From Sporomusa termitida (GTDB lineage: Bacteria; Bacillota; Negativicutes; Sporomusales; Sporomusaceae), in NCBI RefSeq assembly GCF_007641255.1, contig NZ_CP036259.1, forward strand, positions 3,350,501 through 3,414,500: 64,000 nucleotides of DNA, written 5' to 3'. The notes beneath the pieces were generated by a model. That model was given only the letters and a program-made list of their open reading frames with translations. It made no database searches and was not told the DNA's origin. A program made the position numbers and the translations under genes. Positions 38,069 through 47,753 of the stretch are shown here, piece by piece. Positions within the stretch are counted from its first letter, which is position 1. Each line of letters opens with the position of its first letter.

Positions 38069-38857
38069 TTAGACGATTTTGCTGTCGGCCAGGCGGTGCA
38101 TAAGCTCGGCGACGGCTTCCCGGGCCGTATCCCGTTGGATGACTACCCCCTGGGTGCGGCGCGGCGGGGTAAATATTTTTCGGACCTGGGTCGGCGATCC
38201 TTTGAGCCCCAGTCTTTGTTCTTCCACGTCCAGGTCGGCGGCCGTCCATACGGTGATTTCCGTCCGGTTGGCTTTCATGGTCCCTCTGACGGTCGGGTAG
38301 CGCGGTTCATAGTGTAGGGATTTGATGACCGATACCAGCACCGGCAGTTTGACTTCGATGATCTCATAGCCTTCTTCGTGCTCGCGTTCTACCTGGGCCC
38401 GGTCACCGGCTAGCTCCAGGTTGGCGACATAGGTGATCTGGGCGATCCCCAGATGTTCCGCCATTTCCGGGCCGACCTGGGCGGTGTCGCCGTCAATGGC
38501 TTGTTTGCCGCAAAAGATAATGTCGTAGCTGCCAAGCTTCCTGACGGCCGCCGCCAGCGTATAGCTGGTGGCCAGGGTGTCGGCGCCGCCAAACGCCCGG
38601 TCGCTGATCAGGATCGCCTGGTCGGCTCCCATGGCCAGACATTCTTTCAGGGCATCTTGGGCCTGCGACGGTCCCATGGAAAGCACGGTGACTTTCGCGC
38701 CGTGCTTTTCTTTTAGCTGCAAGGCCGCTTCCATGGCATTTTTGTCGAAGGGGTTGACGATACTGGGCACTCCCTGGCGGATGAGGGTGTTGGTTACCGG
38801 ATCAATCTTTACTTCGGTAGTGTCGGGTACTTGCTTGACACATACTACGATCTCCAT
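38069..38857 (-). CDS. etfB: Electron-transfer flavoprotein beta subunit
   Basis: The 262-aa protein begins MEIVVCVKQVPDTTEVKIDP. It contains the nucleotide-binding segments AILISDRAFGGADTLATSYT and CGKQAIDGDTAQVGPEMAE, and the recognition-loop region near LPVLVSVIKSLHYEPRYP. It forms the Etf dimer with the downstream ferredoxin-EtfA. It probably serves the acyl-CoA dehydrogenase immediately upstream and the one in the first cluster. Confidence 0.95.
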   Translation of the reverse strand: MEIVVCVKQVPDTTEVKIDPVTNTLIRQGVPSIVNPFDKNAMEAALQLKEKHGAKVTVLSMGPSQAQDALKECLAMGADQAILISDRAFGGADTLATSYTLAAAVRKLGSYDIIFCGKQAIDGDTAQVGPEMAEHLGIAQITYVANLELAGDRAQVEREHEEGYEIIEVKLPVLVSVIKSLHYEPRYPTVRGTMKANRTEITVWTAADLDVEEQRLGLKGSPTQVRKIFTPPRRTQGVVIQRDTAREAVAELMHRLADSKIV

Positions 38858-39009
38858 GCTTAAGCCTCCTATAGAATCTAAGACGCATGGGCTAACTTGG
38901 ACGTAAAATCCAATTGCCCGATGATAGCTTTCGTTTAGTTAGTTTAGCAAGCTGTCCTGCCTTGCTGTAAACGATAACCGCTCTTTTATCGTGAAGATTG
39001 CGGCAAATT

Positions 39010-40149
39010 TTACCGCAGAATGGAACCGGCTATAACCATCCGCATTGCCTGGTTGGTGCCTTCATAAATCTGGGTAATCTTGGCATCCCGCATCAGGCGC
39101 TCTACGGGGTATTCCCGGCTGTAGCCATAACCGCCGAAGACTTGCACGGCGTCGGTGGCCACCGCCATGGCCGCATCGGAAGCAAACATTTTGGCCATCG
39201 CAGCTTCTTTGGAATAAGGAATGTGATTGGATTTGTTATAGGCTGCCCGATACACCAGCAGTCGGGCTGCGTCTACCTTAGTAGCCATATCGGCCAGCAT
39301 AAAACTAATTGCCTGGTTACTGGCGATAGGTTTGCCGAATTGTACCCGCTCCTTTGCATACTTGATAGCTTGCTCAAGAGCTCCCTGAGCAATGCCAAGA
39401 GCTTGCGCCGCTACACCAATCCGCCCACCGTCCAGGGTAGTCATGGCAATTTTGAAGCCTTCGCCTTCTTTGCCAAGGCGATTGACAGCCGGAACGCGGC
39501 AATCTTCAAAGATTAGTTCTCTTTGTACAGAAGAACGAATCCCCATTTTTATTTCCTTTTTCCCGAATTTAAAGCCGGGAGTGTCTTTTTCCACAATAAA
39601 TGCGCTCAGGCCTTTTAGTCCGGCAGCTTTGTCGGTGGCGGCGAATATGACTTCGATTTCCGCTTCACCGCCATTAGTGTTGAAGACTTTAGTCCCGTTG
39701 ATGATATAATTGTCTCCGTCTCTAACTGCAGTCGTGGAACCCGCTGCCGCATCGGTCCCGGCATTAGGCTCCGTCAGGCCAAAAGCCCCCAATTTGCTGC
39801 CTGCCGCCAGCGGCCGTAAGTATTTTTGCTTTTGCTCTTCTGTGCCATATTTAAAAATCGGCCAGGAGCAAAGGGAAACGTGGACCGAAAGCCCAATGCC
39901 GGTGGAGGCGCATACGCGGGATATTTCCTCTACCGCAATGGCATAGCTTACAAAATCGCTGCCCACCCCACCATACTCTTCGGGATAAGGTATACCCAAA
40001 ATGCCCAGTTTGCCCATCTGATCAAAGATCTCGCGCGGGAAATACTCCTTTTCATCCCGTTCGGCGGCCGTTGGTGCCACCGATTTCTCGGCAAATTCCC
40101 TAACCATTTTGCGAATGTCCGTTTGCTCCTGTGTAAGTACAAAATTCAT
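39010..40149 (-). CDS. bcd: Butyryl-CoA dehydrogenase-type acyl-CoA dehydrogenase
   Basis: The 379-aa protein has [16 protein letters not shown], a FAD/substrate-binding central region and the catalytic glutamate in [19 protein letters not shown]. It lies just upstream of etfB and etfA, the classic Bcd-Etf arrangement, so it may form an electron-bifurcating or electron-accepting Bcd/Etf complex. The order dehydrogenase-etfB-etfA matches clostridial butyrate operons. Confidence 0.93.
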   Translation of the reverse strand: MNFVLTQEQTDIRKMVREFAEKSVAPTAAERDEKEYFPREIFDQMGKLGILGIPYPEEYGGVGSDFVSYAIAVEEISRVCASTGIGLSVHVSLCSWPIFKYGTEEQKQKYLRPLAAGSKLGAFGLTEPNAGTDAAAGSTTAVRDGDNYIINGTKVFNTNGGEAEIEVIFAATDKAAGLKGLSAFIVEKDTPGFKFGKKEIKMGIRSSVQRELIFEDCRVPAVNRLGKEGEGFKIAMTTLDGGRIGVAAQALGIAQGALEQAIKYAKERVQFGKPIASNQAISFMLADMATKVDAARLLVYRAAYNKSNHIPYSKEAAMAKMFASDAAMAVATDAVQVFGGYGYSREYPVERLMRDAKITQIYEGTNQAMRMVIAGSILR

Positions 40150-40228
40150 AATTGTTTCCTCCTAATTTTTTAACCCTACCGGGTTATTTTTTATTGAATA
40201 CGCCTGGATAGTGCGTACATCACCTGTG

Positions 40229-40640
40229 CTAGCATAGTTCCACAATAGTAGTAACACTTTGTCCGCCGCCAATACATAGGGTTGCCAGCTGCTGGCTACT
40301 CTGGAATTTCCTGTTTGAAGGCACCATTCTTGATGGCTTGCACGGCTTTTGTTTGGGGCTCAAAGGTTAGCTGGTCCTGTTCTTCCCGGCTGATTCCATA
40401 TTTGGCGGCAACGTTTTTGGCGGTGATGCCCATGTGATAGCCGTTGAAGGCGCACCACAGTCCATCCTGGATCATGACATCGACGACTTTGCTGTTACCC
40501 ATGCGTTAGCCCCAGCGGGCTTTACTTTCAATAGCTAGGGCGCGTTGGTCATACTTTCCATACCGCCGGCTAATAAGATGTCCGCGTCAGGATGCGCTAT
40601 TGCAATCAAGGCCCGGGCACGTTCGTGGAGATTCTTGCCG
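40229..40640 (-). pseudogene. Broken thiolase
   Basis: Pieces of a thiolase can be read. ALIAIAHPDADILLAGGMES, then MTNAP and a stop, come first. [20 protein letters not shown] and [19 protein letters not shown] follow (40296-40502). The gene then jumps straight to the C-terminal ATLCIGGGQSVTTIVELC and TAG at 40229. The N-terminus with its active cysteine and most of the second half are missing. The intact thiolase at 25166-26374 could take over the function. Confidence 0.85.
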
Positions 40641-40659
40641 CGGAGGTTGGCAACACCCA

Positions 40660-42228
40660 TTATTTTCCGGTTTCTGCCAGCATGTCCCGGAGACCTATTT
40701 TCCCTTCCCGGAAGATACGCGCATCCATCAGCTTGAGACCCGGAGCGATAATTGGTTTGAAATCCATGAGCGCCAAAATATCTTTCTCAAGATTTACTCC
40801 GGGAGCAATTTCGGTCAGCAACATGCCTTCCTGTGTCAGGTGAAAAACTGCCCGCTCGGTAATATACATGACCGGCTGGTTAACCTGTTGGGCGTACTTG
40901 CCGCTGAACGTGATTTGCTCGACCTGGTCGAGAAACTTTTTATTCCTGCCTTCCTGAATAATGGTCAACTGACCGTTCTCTATCTTAAGTTGAAGCCCGC
41001 CCGCGGTAAAAGTACCGCAAAAGATAACCCGCTTGGCGTTTTGGGTGATGTTAATAAAACCGCCACAGCCCGCTACTCGCCCCTTAAACTTGCTGACATT
41101 AATATTTCCCTGCTTGTCAGTCTCGGCCAAGCCAAGATAGGCCAGATCAAGGCCGCCTCCGTCGTAAAAATCAAACTGATACGGCTGATCCAGAATCACA
41201 TCGGGGTTGATAGAAGCGCCAAAACTCAGCCCACCGGCAGGAACACCACCTACAGGACCGGCTTCTACGGTGAGAGTCATTATATCGCCTACACCTTCTT
41301 CATTAGCCACCGCTGCCACGCCTTCCGGCACGCCAATGCCAAGATTAACCTTGGCGTTATGGACAAGTTCCATCGCCGCGCGCCGGGCGATAACTTTACG
41401 CTCAGTTAACGGCATAAACTGCAGAGCCGATAGAGAAACGTTGATTTCGCCTGAATAGGCCGGGTTATATTGTTCAGCAAAAGTTTGCATGTGCTCGGCC
41501 GGTTCGGCCACCACAATGTAGTCAACAATAATTCCCGGAATTTTTACAAACAGGGGGTGGAGTGTCCCGGACTGAACGATACGTTCCACTTGGGCAATAA
41601 CAATACCACCAGAGTTCTTGACCGCCTGGGCGATTGAGAGAATTTCCCCGGAGACAGCCTCGCGCTCAATTGAAATATTGCCTTTTTCGTCGGCGGAAGT
41701 TCCCCGGACAAGGGCAACATTTACCGGAAAAGGCTTATACCAAAGCCACTCTTCACCACCCAGTTGCAAAACTTCCACCAGGTCTTCCTTAGTAACTTTG
41801 TTAATTTTCCCGCCCTCAACCCTGGGGTCAACGAAAGTATTCAACCCCACTTTAGTGATTACTCCCGGTTTTTTGCCGGCGATACTACGGAACCAGTGGG
41901 TTAGTGTTCCTTGCGGGAAATTATAAGCTTCGATCTTTTCATTGATAACCAGCTTGCTTAATTTGGGAGCCATATTCCAATGTCCGGCAACTACTCTCTT
42001 TACCATATTCTCATGTCCGAAATGGTTAGCACCGCAATCCTTACCATCGCCCTGACCGGCGCAGTGCACCAGTGTTAAATTACGCGGAACGCCTTCAGTA
42101 ATAAACCTCTCTTCTAGCGCCTTCGTCAGCGCTTCCGGATTCGCACAACCCACAAAACCGCTGGTAGCCACAGTAACATTATTCCTGACCAATTTGGCTG
42201 CTTCTGTGGCGGTAACTACTTTGGCCAT
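40660..42228 (-). CDS. Acetate/propionate CoA-transferase (class I, fused subunits)
   Basis: The 522-aa protein is a fusion of the alpha and beta halves seen in YdiF/propionate CoA-transferases. The N-terminal half ([19 protein letters not shown]) and the beta half with the active-site glutamate in [18 protein letters not shown] are complete. Such enzymes swap CoA between acetyl-CoA and short-chain acids, which would form butyrate from butyryl-CoA or activate imported acids. It is the only CoA-transferase of this class in the window. Confidence 0.9.
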   Translation of the reverse strand: MAKVVTATEAAKLVRNNVTVATSGFVGCANPEALTKALEERFITEGVPRNLTLVHCAGQGDGKDCGANHFGHENMVKRVVAGHWNMAPKLSKLVINEKIEAYNFPQGTLTHWFRSIAGKKPGVITKVGLNTFVDPRVEGGKINKVTKEDLVEVLQLGGEEWLWYKPFPVNVALVRGTSADEKGNISIEREAVSGEILSIAQAVKNSGGIVIAQVERIVQSGTLHPLFVKIPGIIVDYIVVAEPAEHMQTFAEQYNPAYSGEINVSLSALQFMPLTERKVIARRAAMELVHNAKVNLGIGVPEGVAAVANEEGVGDIMTLTVEAGPVGGVPAGGLSFGASINPDVILDQPYQFDFYDGGGLDLAYLGLAETDKQGNINVSKFKGRVAGCGGFINITQNAKRVIFCGTFTAGGLQLKIENGQLTIIQEGRNKKFLDQVEQITFSGKYAQQVNQPVMYITERAVFHLTQEGMLLTEIAPGVNLEKDILALMDFKPIIAPGLKLMDARIFREGKIGLRDMLAETGK

Positions 42229-42370
42229 AATTACCTCACTCCCAATTAATATTTCATTATCCCGTTGCAGTCATTTTGACTGTCCGTGATAACAACCGCT
42301 TTCAACCCAGTTGCGGCATAATCCCCTCCTGCTCACGCCTGTCCTTAATTCAACTATCTTTTACGTTCAG

Positions 42371-43768
42371 TTATACAATCCCCGTAAGCATATATAGTCC
42401 TACAACCAAAAATGCTGTTACTATCTTAAGACAGGTTAAACCAAAGATGTCGTTATAAGCTTCTCTATGAGTCAAGCCGCAAACGGCAAGCAAGGTGATA
42501 ATAGCACCGTTATGGGGTAGAGTATCGAGCCCGCCTGATGCCATGGAAGCGACTCTGTGAACAACTTCCGCCGGGATTCCCTGAGCCGCGGTCAGTTGCA
42601 GCCAATGTTTCCCAAATATGTCTAAGGCAATGGCCATACCGCCTGATGCCGACCCGGTAATACCGGCAAGGATATTAACCATCAAAGCCTCATTAAACAG
42701 TGGCGCATTCGCACCGACATTCAACAATGACTCGGCAATAACCTTGAACCCCGGCAATGACGCAATTACATTGCCATAGCCAACTTCCGACGCTGTATTC
42801 ATAATTGCCAATAAGGAACCTAGTGCGCCGGCATTCATAGCATCCTTTAAGCTGCTGGTTTTTGGTATGTATTTATATCCGGTGACAGATGCAAGTACAA
42901 TTGCAGTTACCAAGCCAACAATCAAAGCCCAAATCGCAATGGCGTTTTTCACCGACGCTGCCACCAGAGGCAGCTTCATTGCCTGGAATGCATCTAATAA
43001 GGTTGGGTCCCACTTATACACAAACGTCATGAGGGCATTTACAATCAGCACGGTCAACAGAGGTAAAATAGCTAACTGCCAGGGAGGTATTTTAGCATTC
43101 TCATCAATAATCGATTCATTGCGCGTATGATTTCCGTATCCTTCGCCCCGCGCCATGGCAACGTTGGCGCGCCATTCAATAAACAAATAACCGACAATGA
43201 TTAAGAAAATGCCGCCTATCGTACCTAATACCGGCGCTGAATAGAGCGATGTCCCCAAGTAGGTGCTGGGTATGATGTTTTGAATTTGCGGGCTGCCGGG
43301 GAAAGCATCCATTGTCGAACAAAATACGCCCAGCACAATGCATGACGGCAGCAGCCGCTTAGGTATTTGCGCTTCCCTAAACATAGCGGAAGCAAACGGA
43401 TAAATAGCAAATACGCAGACAAACATACTTATCCCGCCATAAGAAAGAATCATACCGGCAGCGCATACTGCCATAATTACTCGTTTTTTCCCAAGACGCT
43501 GTATAACTTCATGGGCAATACTCTGGGCCATTCCCGTTTCTTCCATTATCTTGCCGAAAACTGCACCTAACATGAAGATGGGGAAAAATGACTTGACATA
43601 GGTTACACCTTTCGCCATAAACAGCTCAGTATAACTAGGCAATAGCGGCAAATTGGACAAGCTTGCTGCTATCAGCGCAAAAATCGGCGCAAACAGAATG
43701 ACTGAGAACCCCCGGTAGGCAAAGGTGACTAATAAAGCTAAGCTCAACAGAATACCAAATACCTCCAT
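42371..43768 (-). CDS. GntP-family permease
   Basis: The start is ATG 43768 (MEVFGILLSLALLVTFAY), with TTGGAGG upstream; an upstream in-frame ATG at 43825 lacks a site. The 465-aa protein has about 12 hydrophobic segments. The family-like stretches SYGGISMFVCVFAIYPFA and GSASGGMAIALDIFGKHW are visible. GntP proteins import gluconate and related hydroxy acids. Beside CoA-transferase and Bcd genes, a short hydroxy or keto acid is a reasonable guess, but unproven. Confidence 0.88.
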   Translation of the reverse strand: MEVFGILLSLALLVTFAYRGFSVILFAPIFALIAASLSNLPLLPSYTELFMAKGVTYVKSFFPIFMLGAVFGKIMEETGMAQSIAHEVIQRLGKKRVIMAVCAAGMILSYGGISMFVCVFAIYPFASAMFREAQIPKRLLPSCIVLGVFCSTMDAFPGSPQIQNIIPSTYLGTSLYSAPVLGTIGGIFLIIVGYLFIEWRANVAMARGEGYGNHTRNESIIDENAKIPPWQLAILPLLTVLIVNALMTFVYKWDPTLLDAFQAMKLPLVAASVKNAIAIWALIVGLVTAIVLASVTGYKYIPKTSSLKDAMNAGALGSLLAIMNTASEVGYGNVIASLPGFKVIAESLLNVGANAPLFNEALMVNILAGITGSASGGMAIALDIFGKHWLQLTAAQGIPAEVVHRVASMASGGLDTLPHNGAIITLLAVCGLTHREAYNDIFGLTCLKIVTAFLVVGLYMLTGIV

Positions 43769-44347
43769 GAAAAAACCTCCAATTTTTCGATTATTGCACA
43801 GGGCTCCTAAATATGCTTGCCGCAATCCCCCCTTCCTAGAAAAACAACTAACCTCCTTTCTTTACTCCCTTTTTCCAGGATTTGTTTAACTTCCGGTTGC
43901 CGTAGACATAAAAACCCACCTCCGGTGAACACTTCTCAATGTCTTATGGGTATCTTTGCCTGGAACCCGGTTATTATCAAGTTTATTTTTTTAAAAAAAT
44001 ATATTATATTAATATATTACTCTTGCAAATATTATGTATGCCTAATATTTGTATACATAATAAATAAACAAAAAAATTTCTTTTTTTATAGTACATCAAG
44101 CCAGTTCACAACGATATTATAAAATTTCAATTAATAAACTAGAATTATATGAAGTTTTATATAAATACAAAATTATTAATATTAAGAATGTATTTATATT
44201 GCGTCCGTAAATTGCGCATGCAAAACAATTAATTGCAAAATCTTACTATTGACAATACCATAATACTATATTGTCTGAAAAATTGCAATACCCTTACTAA
44301 ATTAAATATTTTAAAGTTTCAAAAAAAATTTACACTATGCTGTCAGC
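43769..44347 (-). promoter_or_regulatory. Promoter region of the second acyl-CoA cluster
   Basis: About 580 bases of AT-rich DNA hold no credible gene. The palindrome-like TTGCGCATGCAA at 44212-44223 resembles the operator at the marR promoter and lies about 440 bases upstream of the permease ATG. It is a candidate MarR site. I cannot fix the -35/-10 boxes with confidence. Confidence 0.5.
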
Positions 44348-44377
44348 AAAAAAAAACTCCGGATTCTTCGAAATCCG
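44348..44377 (-). terminator. Probable terminator of marR
   Basis: On the minus strand CGGATT and AATCCG form a short hairpin around TCGAAG, followed by GAG and a run of nine T. It lies about 80 bases past the marR stop. Confidence 0.65.
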
Positions 44378-44458
44378 TAGAAAAAACTAAACCACTAAAA
44401 AAACTTGCCCTCATAGCTTTTGTGGCATATATATACATAATTATTTACACGCAGGTTA

Positions 44459-44890
44459 CTACATATCAAAATTGGTAAAGATTTTTTTTAGTACATTACG
44501 AAAAATATTGATTTCCGTTTCGTCACAATTTTTAAGCATTTCCTTTTCGATATCACTCAGTGCATTCAAAAGATCTTCTTTTAAATCCTTAGCCTTTTCA
44601 GTTAAAACAATATGGTAAGCGCGCCGGTCATAAGGAGCTCCCTCGCGACGAACCAATTCAGAACGTTCCATCCGGTCAATCAGGCCGGTAAGTGTTGAGT
44701 TATCCAAAAAAACGTTTTTACTCAGCTCAGATATCGAAATATTATCTTTTTTATAGAGGGAGTAGAGAATTACGGATTGGCCAGGGGATACTGCTAATTT
44801 TCCTGCTTCAAGTTGCTTTTTTGTATACAAGAAATGTTTTTGTTCCGCTTTTGCCAATAGAATACACATACTATCAAAGATATTAAGCAC
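44459..44890 (-). CDS. MarR-family transcriptional regulator
   Basis: The 143-aa protein has the winged-helix core of MarR proteins. The visible parts are NISISELSKNVFLDNSTLTGL (recognition helix), IDRMERSELVRREGAPYDRR (wing) and AYHIVLTEKAKDLKEDLL. MarR proteins usually repress and are released by small acidic ligands. It is the first gene facing the second acyl-CoA cluster in the same orientation. A perfect palindrome lies 24-37 bases upstream of its start, consistent with autoregulation. Confidence 0.92.
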   Translation of the reverse strand: MLNIFDSMCILLAKAEQKHFLYTKKQLEAGKLAVSPGQSVILYSLYKKDNISISELSKNVFLDNSTLTGLIDRMERSELVRREGAPYDRRAYHIVLTEKAKDLKEDLLNALSDIEKEMLKNCDETEINIFRNVLKKIFTNFDM

Positions 44891-44913
44891 TCTTTATTTA
44901 TCCCCCCCCTACC

Positions 44914-44927
44914 ATTTGCATGCAAAT
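44914..44927. promoter_or_regulatory. Palindromic operator upstream of marR
   Basis: ATTTGCATGCAAAT is a perfect 14-base palindrome just upstream of the marR start. It is of the size and type bound by MarR dimers. A degenerate copy, TTGCGCATGCAA, lies at 44212 in front of the second acyl-CoA cluster. Confidence 0.65.
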
Positions 44928-45110
44928 ATCATCATATAAAATACATTTTATACTATTTAAGAATATTGTCAATGGTCCATCAAAAACTGATTCCCTTGGC
45001 TGGAAACCCCGTAGCATTATCGTATCTGTCAATTGCAGCAAGATTTACTCACCTCTTTTGCATCGGACAAGGATAGCATCATTTATATAAAAATTATATA
45101 AAAATATTAG

Positions 45111-45320
45111 AAAAACTTGGCTTCTGCCAAGTCCTTTAGGACGCCGGCGGAAGCCTTATATTTTTCTTATCCTATAGATCAGGTAATGAATTTTATACTT
45201 TCTGCGGGGTAAGAAAACACGGCTTGCGCCGAGCCTTTGGTGAAGATGGAAGCCTTATCCAGAAGGAAAGTTATACTCCTTCAATAATCTTCCTAACAGG
45301 ACAAAGAAAAACGGCTTCCT
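45111..45320. repeat. Array of related hairpin-forming repeats
   Basis: Three partial copies of a structured unit can be seen. The first (45111-45168) has ACTTGGC/GCCAAGT, then GTCC/GGAC, then GGCGGAAGCC, which can also pair with GGCTTCTGCC. The second (45211-45260) has CGGCTTGCGCCGAGCC. The third (about 45307-45320) is cut off near the intron end. A related element lies at about 61930-61985. They resemble extragenic repeats rather than a known riboswitch. Confidence 0.5.
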
Positions 45321-45331
45321 AGGGGACATCC

Positions 45332-45977
45332 GGTCGAGTAGAGGCCTATCTCGCGACGGCCCCCCTCACAGAACCGGACTTGCCCTATTAAGGCATCCGG
45401 CTCTTCATAGCAGCATTTACTTACGCTTAGCCATAGCTATTGTTTGGCCAACTCAGCTATCCATGTCAGTTTTGTTTCCAATGGTTTCTCTGCCTCTAGT
45501 GCAGCCATTGTTTCTCTTTCCAAGGGCTCTACTATGTTACGTCCTTCCCTCCGCAGGCATTACCCTGCTTCCTTGGTACTACTACGTAATCCGACTCCCT
45601 GCCACTCATTTGGCTTCCTTGTCTTCAACTTGTCGGCCATACTCCTATCGGAGAGCGGCAGGGTCTCCCAAGTTCACACGGAGTAACAGTGTGTAGCATG
45701 CCAAGACCTTCGATCCCGGGGCGCCGGGCTTAGCTCGCCTTTATCGCTAAACTCGGTATTGTCTTCTGCTCGTCCCATGCATCGACCTTTCCCATTAGGG
45801 ATTTCGGGATTCTACATCTTCAGCTTGCGCTTTCGCCCTACTACCTTTCCTGCCTACGCTTAGACCTGGCGTTACCGCTTCAGTCCCAAGGCTGGATACT
45901 GGGTGACTGGCTAGGCCTTCCCAGGCGGGATTCCCACCCGCTATACTCCGTGTGCTTCTTGGCGCACGTTGGCGCAC
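45332..45977 (-). mobile_element. Group II intron with most of its reverse-transcriptase ORF deleted
   Basis: Read on the minus strand, the element begins GTGCGCC, the 5' splice-site motif; a second GTGCGCC starts at 45967, so the exact 5' end is uncertain. A long domain I-like region follows. A short reading frame then starts like a group II maturase (MAALEAEKPLETKLTWIAEL) but stops after about 25 codons. The 3' part has a canonical domain V hairpin and a domain VI-like stem ending CTACTCGACC. The ribozyme may be intact while the protein is lost, so mobility would need help in trans. Confidence 0.8.
45371..45403 (-). ncRNA. Group II intron domain V
   Basis: On the minus strand GAGCCGGATGCC pairs with GGCAAGTCCGGTTC around a short loop. 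This is the catalytic hairpin of group II introns, with the AGC triad in GAGCCG. Domain VI follows to about 45332. Confidence 0.85.
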
Positions 45978-46088
45978 GGGACGTTCCTTTTTTGTCAACT
46001 TTATCGCCTGTCCATTCGAGGGTAGGAACTATGCTCCAGTTCTTACACGTGGGAATAGGGGATAAAATTCGACTCAAGAGAACCGTCC

Positions 46089-47753
46089 GAAACCACTGAT
46101 ATAAGCCTGTTTTTTTTAACTAACCTTGGGTAAAAATCGGAGTCAATCGGCAATAGGCTGCAAAATTGACAATTTGTTGCATAAACGCATGGCCGCAAAA
46201 GGATATCAGGGCTGCTATCCTTTTCAAATTTACGGCTAAGGCCGTCAGTTTGGCTTGCAGGGACATGCTTTTTAGACCATACCCCCGTGCACGGTCTAAT
46301 CCATGGAAACGTTTCATTTCCCCGTTCTTCCACTCATGGCAGGCTCGCTTTTTGTACTTTAGCTTGAACTGATCGCTCTTGGCAAGCTGACTATGTTCGT
46401 AATATTGCGCGCAGTGTTCACTGACGCGCAGTACTTTTTTCTTCGTATTCTTGCCAGCACAGGTCAGCCGTTGCGGACACTGCACACAGTGCGATTTCAC
46501 AAAATGATAGCGGTACACGTCATTTTTGTTCTTGTATTTTTGGCGCACTTTCTTCTCGGTATGATTGCCCATTTCGCAAAACCACTGGTCGCTGTCTTTG
46601 TTGTAACTAAAACGGCTTTCGTCTAGCTTGTAGACACAGGCGTTTACGGGAATGATGGCTTCTACCGCCTCGGTTTGTAAGGTATCTAAGATCGGTTTGC
46701 GAAAATAGGCCTTATCTCCATACACCTCTTGGATGGGTAAGCCGCAGGCTTTACTTCGCTGATACAATTCCTCAAATTGGCTGCCGTCCACATAGGCGCC
46801 GCTTTCCACTGTTACCGCCGTAATGATCCTTGTTTCCGGGAGCATGGCAAATTCTACTTTATAGCCGTAAAAGCTGTCTGTTTTTGATTTGTAGCCTACG
46901 CGCGCCTCTTTGTCTACCAGCGATCGGACTCCTTTTTGGACCATAAATTTCGGATCTTCCAGGATTTCTTTGGCTTCGTTAACCGCTTGTTGGCTGTTGG
47001 GCAGGATAGACAAATCGACATGGCTTTCGGTTTTCCCGATCAGTTCTTCCACATAGGACTTCATTTTCTGCTTCGCTTCGTTGTGGTCTTCTATGAGCTT
47101 ATAGTCGGGAACTTCGCTAATGAGCTCGGCGGGGATTACCCCGTTTTCTTTCTCAATGGCCCTTATGATTCTTCTTCCCAGATGCTTCATGATTCTTTCC
47201 GGCACTTTTTTTTTAGTATTGGCCTGGGTATGCGTGGCGTCAATGCTTAGTCCGGTTCCTTTAATTATGCCTTTTTCCACACACTGGCGAACCACTTCCT
47301 GAATCATATCATCCACACTGGTTTCTTTTAGTCTATGTTTCCTAAACTTGGCCAGCAGGCTGGCGTCCGGCAGATCCTCTTCGGGATTGAGTCCCAAAAA
47401 CCACATATAGGCTAAGTTTAATCGGGCTTCTTCTATGACTTTGACATCGGATAAGTTATATAGATATTGCAAAATGAGGATCTTGGCCAGCATTTCCGGT
47501 TCTTTGGCCGGCCGCCCCAGATGCTGGCAGTACGAATCCTTCAGCAACTCGTTAATGAAGCTAAAATCCACATTACCAGCGATAATCTTCAGAATATGAT
47601 TACTGGGAATTTTATCATAGAGCACGCTATATATATACTTAATTGGTGCGGCACATTTTTTAGCAAGGCAAGCCCCTCCATTACGCAAATATCTACCGTT
47701 ATATTTTACCATAATTCAGGGGCGCTTGCTTTATTGACTTTTTCAGTGCTTTC
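46089..47753 (-). mobile_element. IS1182-family insertion sequence, near-complete copy C
   Basis: The 1,665-bp element has ends GAAAGCACTGAAAAAGTC (right, read inward) and GAAACCACTGATATAAGC (left). The flanks are GAACCGTCC on the left (46080-46088) and GGACGGTTC on the right (47754-47762). These are inverted relative to each other, not a direct duplication as at the other copies. This points to recombination with another copy after insertion. Confidence 0.85.
46120..47712 (-). CDS. IS1182-family transposase
   Basis: The frame is open for 530 codons with the DDE region (GTGLSIDATHTQANTKKKV; VESGAYVDGSQFEELYQRS; VYGDKAYFRKPILD). A zinc-finger-like CVQCPQRLTCAG lies in the C-terminal half. The start used in the two fragments (MEGLALLKNVPHQ) is out of frame here because of an extra TA in a TATATATA run near 47630. 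The visible start at 47712 (MVKYNGRYLRNGG) gives an altered N-terminus, so activity is uncertain. Confidence 0.9.
   Translation of the reverse strand: MVKYNGRYLRNGGACLAKKCAAPIKYIYSVLYDKIPSNHILKIIAGNVDFSFINELLKDSYCQHLGRPAKEPEMLAKILILQYLYNLSDVKVIEEARLNLAYMWFLGLNPEEDLPDASLLAKFRKHRLKETSVDDMIQEVVRQCVEKGIIKGTGLSIDATHTQANTKKKVPERIMKHLGRRIIRAIEKENGVIPAELISEVPDYKLIEDHNEAKQKMKSYVEELIGKTESHVDLSILPNSQQAVNEAKEILEDPKFMVQKGVRSLVDKEARVGYKSKTDSFYGYKVEFAMLPETRIITAVTVESGAYVDGSQFEELYQRSKACGLPIQEVYGDKAYFRKPILDTLQTEAVEAIIPVNACVYKLDESRFSYNKDSDQWFCEMGNHTEKKVRQKYKNKNDVYRYHFVKSHCVQCPQRLTCAGKNTKKKVLRVSEHCAQYYEHSQLAKSDQFKLKYKKRACHEWKNGEMKRFHGLDRARGYGLKSMSLQAKLTALAVNLKRIAALISFCGHAFMQQIVNFAAYCRLTPIFTQG

Noticed and set aside
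40600-41409. 269-codon plus-strand frame inside the CoA-transferase gene
   Set aside because: Antisense to a complete 522-aa class I CoA-transferase, with no start signal and low-information composition.
45444-46077. Short open frames in the group II intron region
   Set aside because: These arise from structured ribozyme sequence. Domain V and the 5' GTGCG motif explain the conservation better than a protein.
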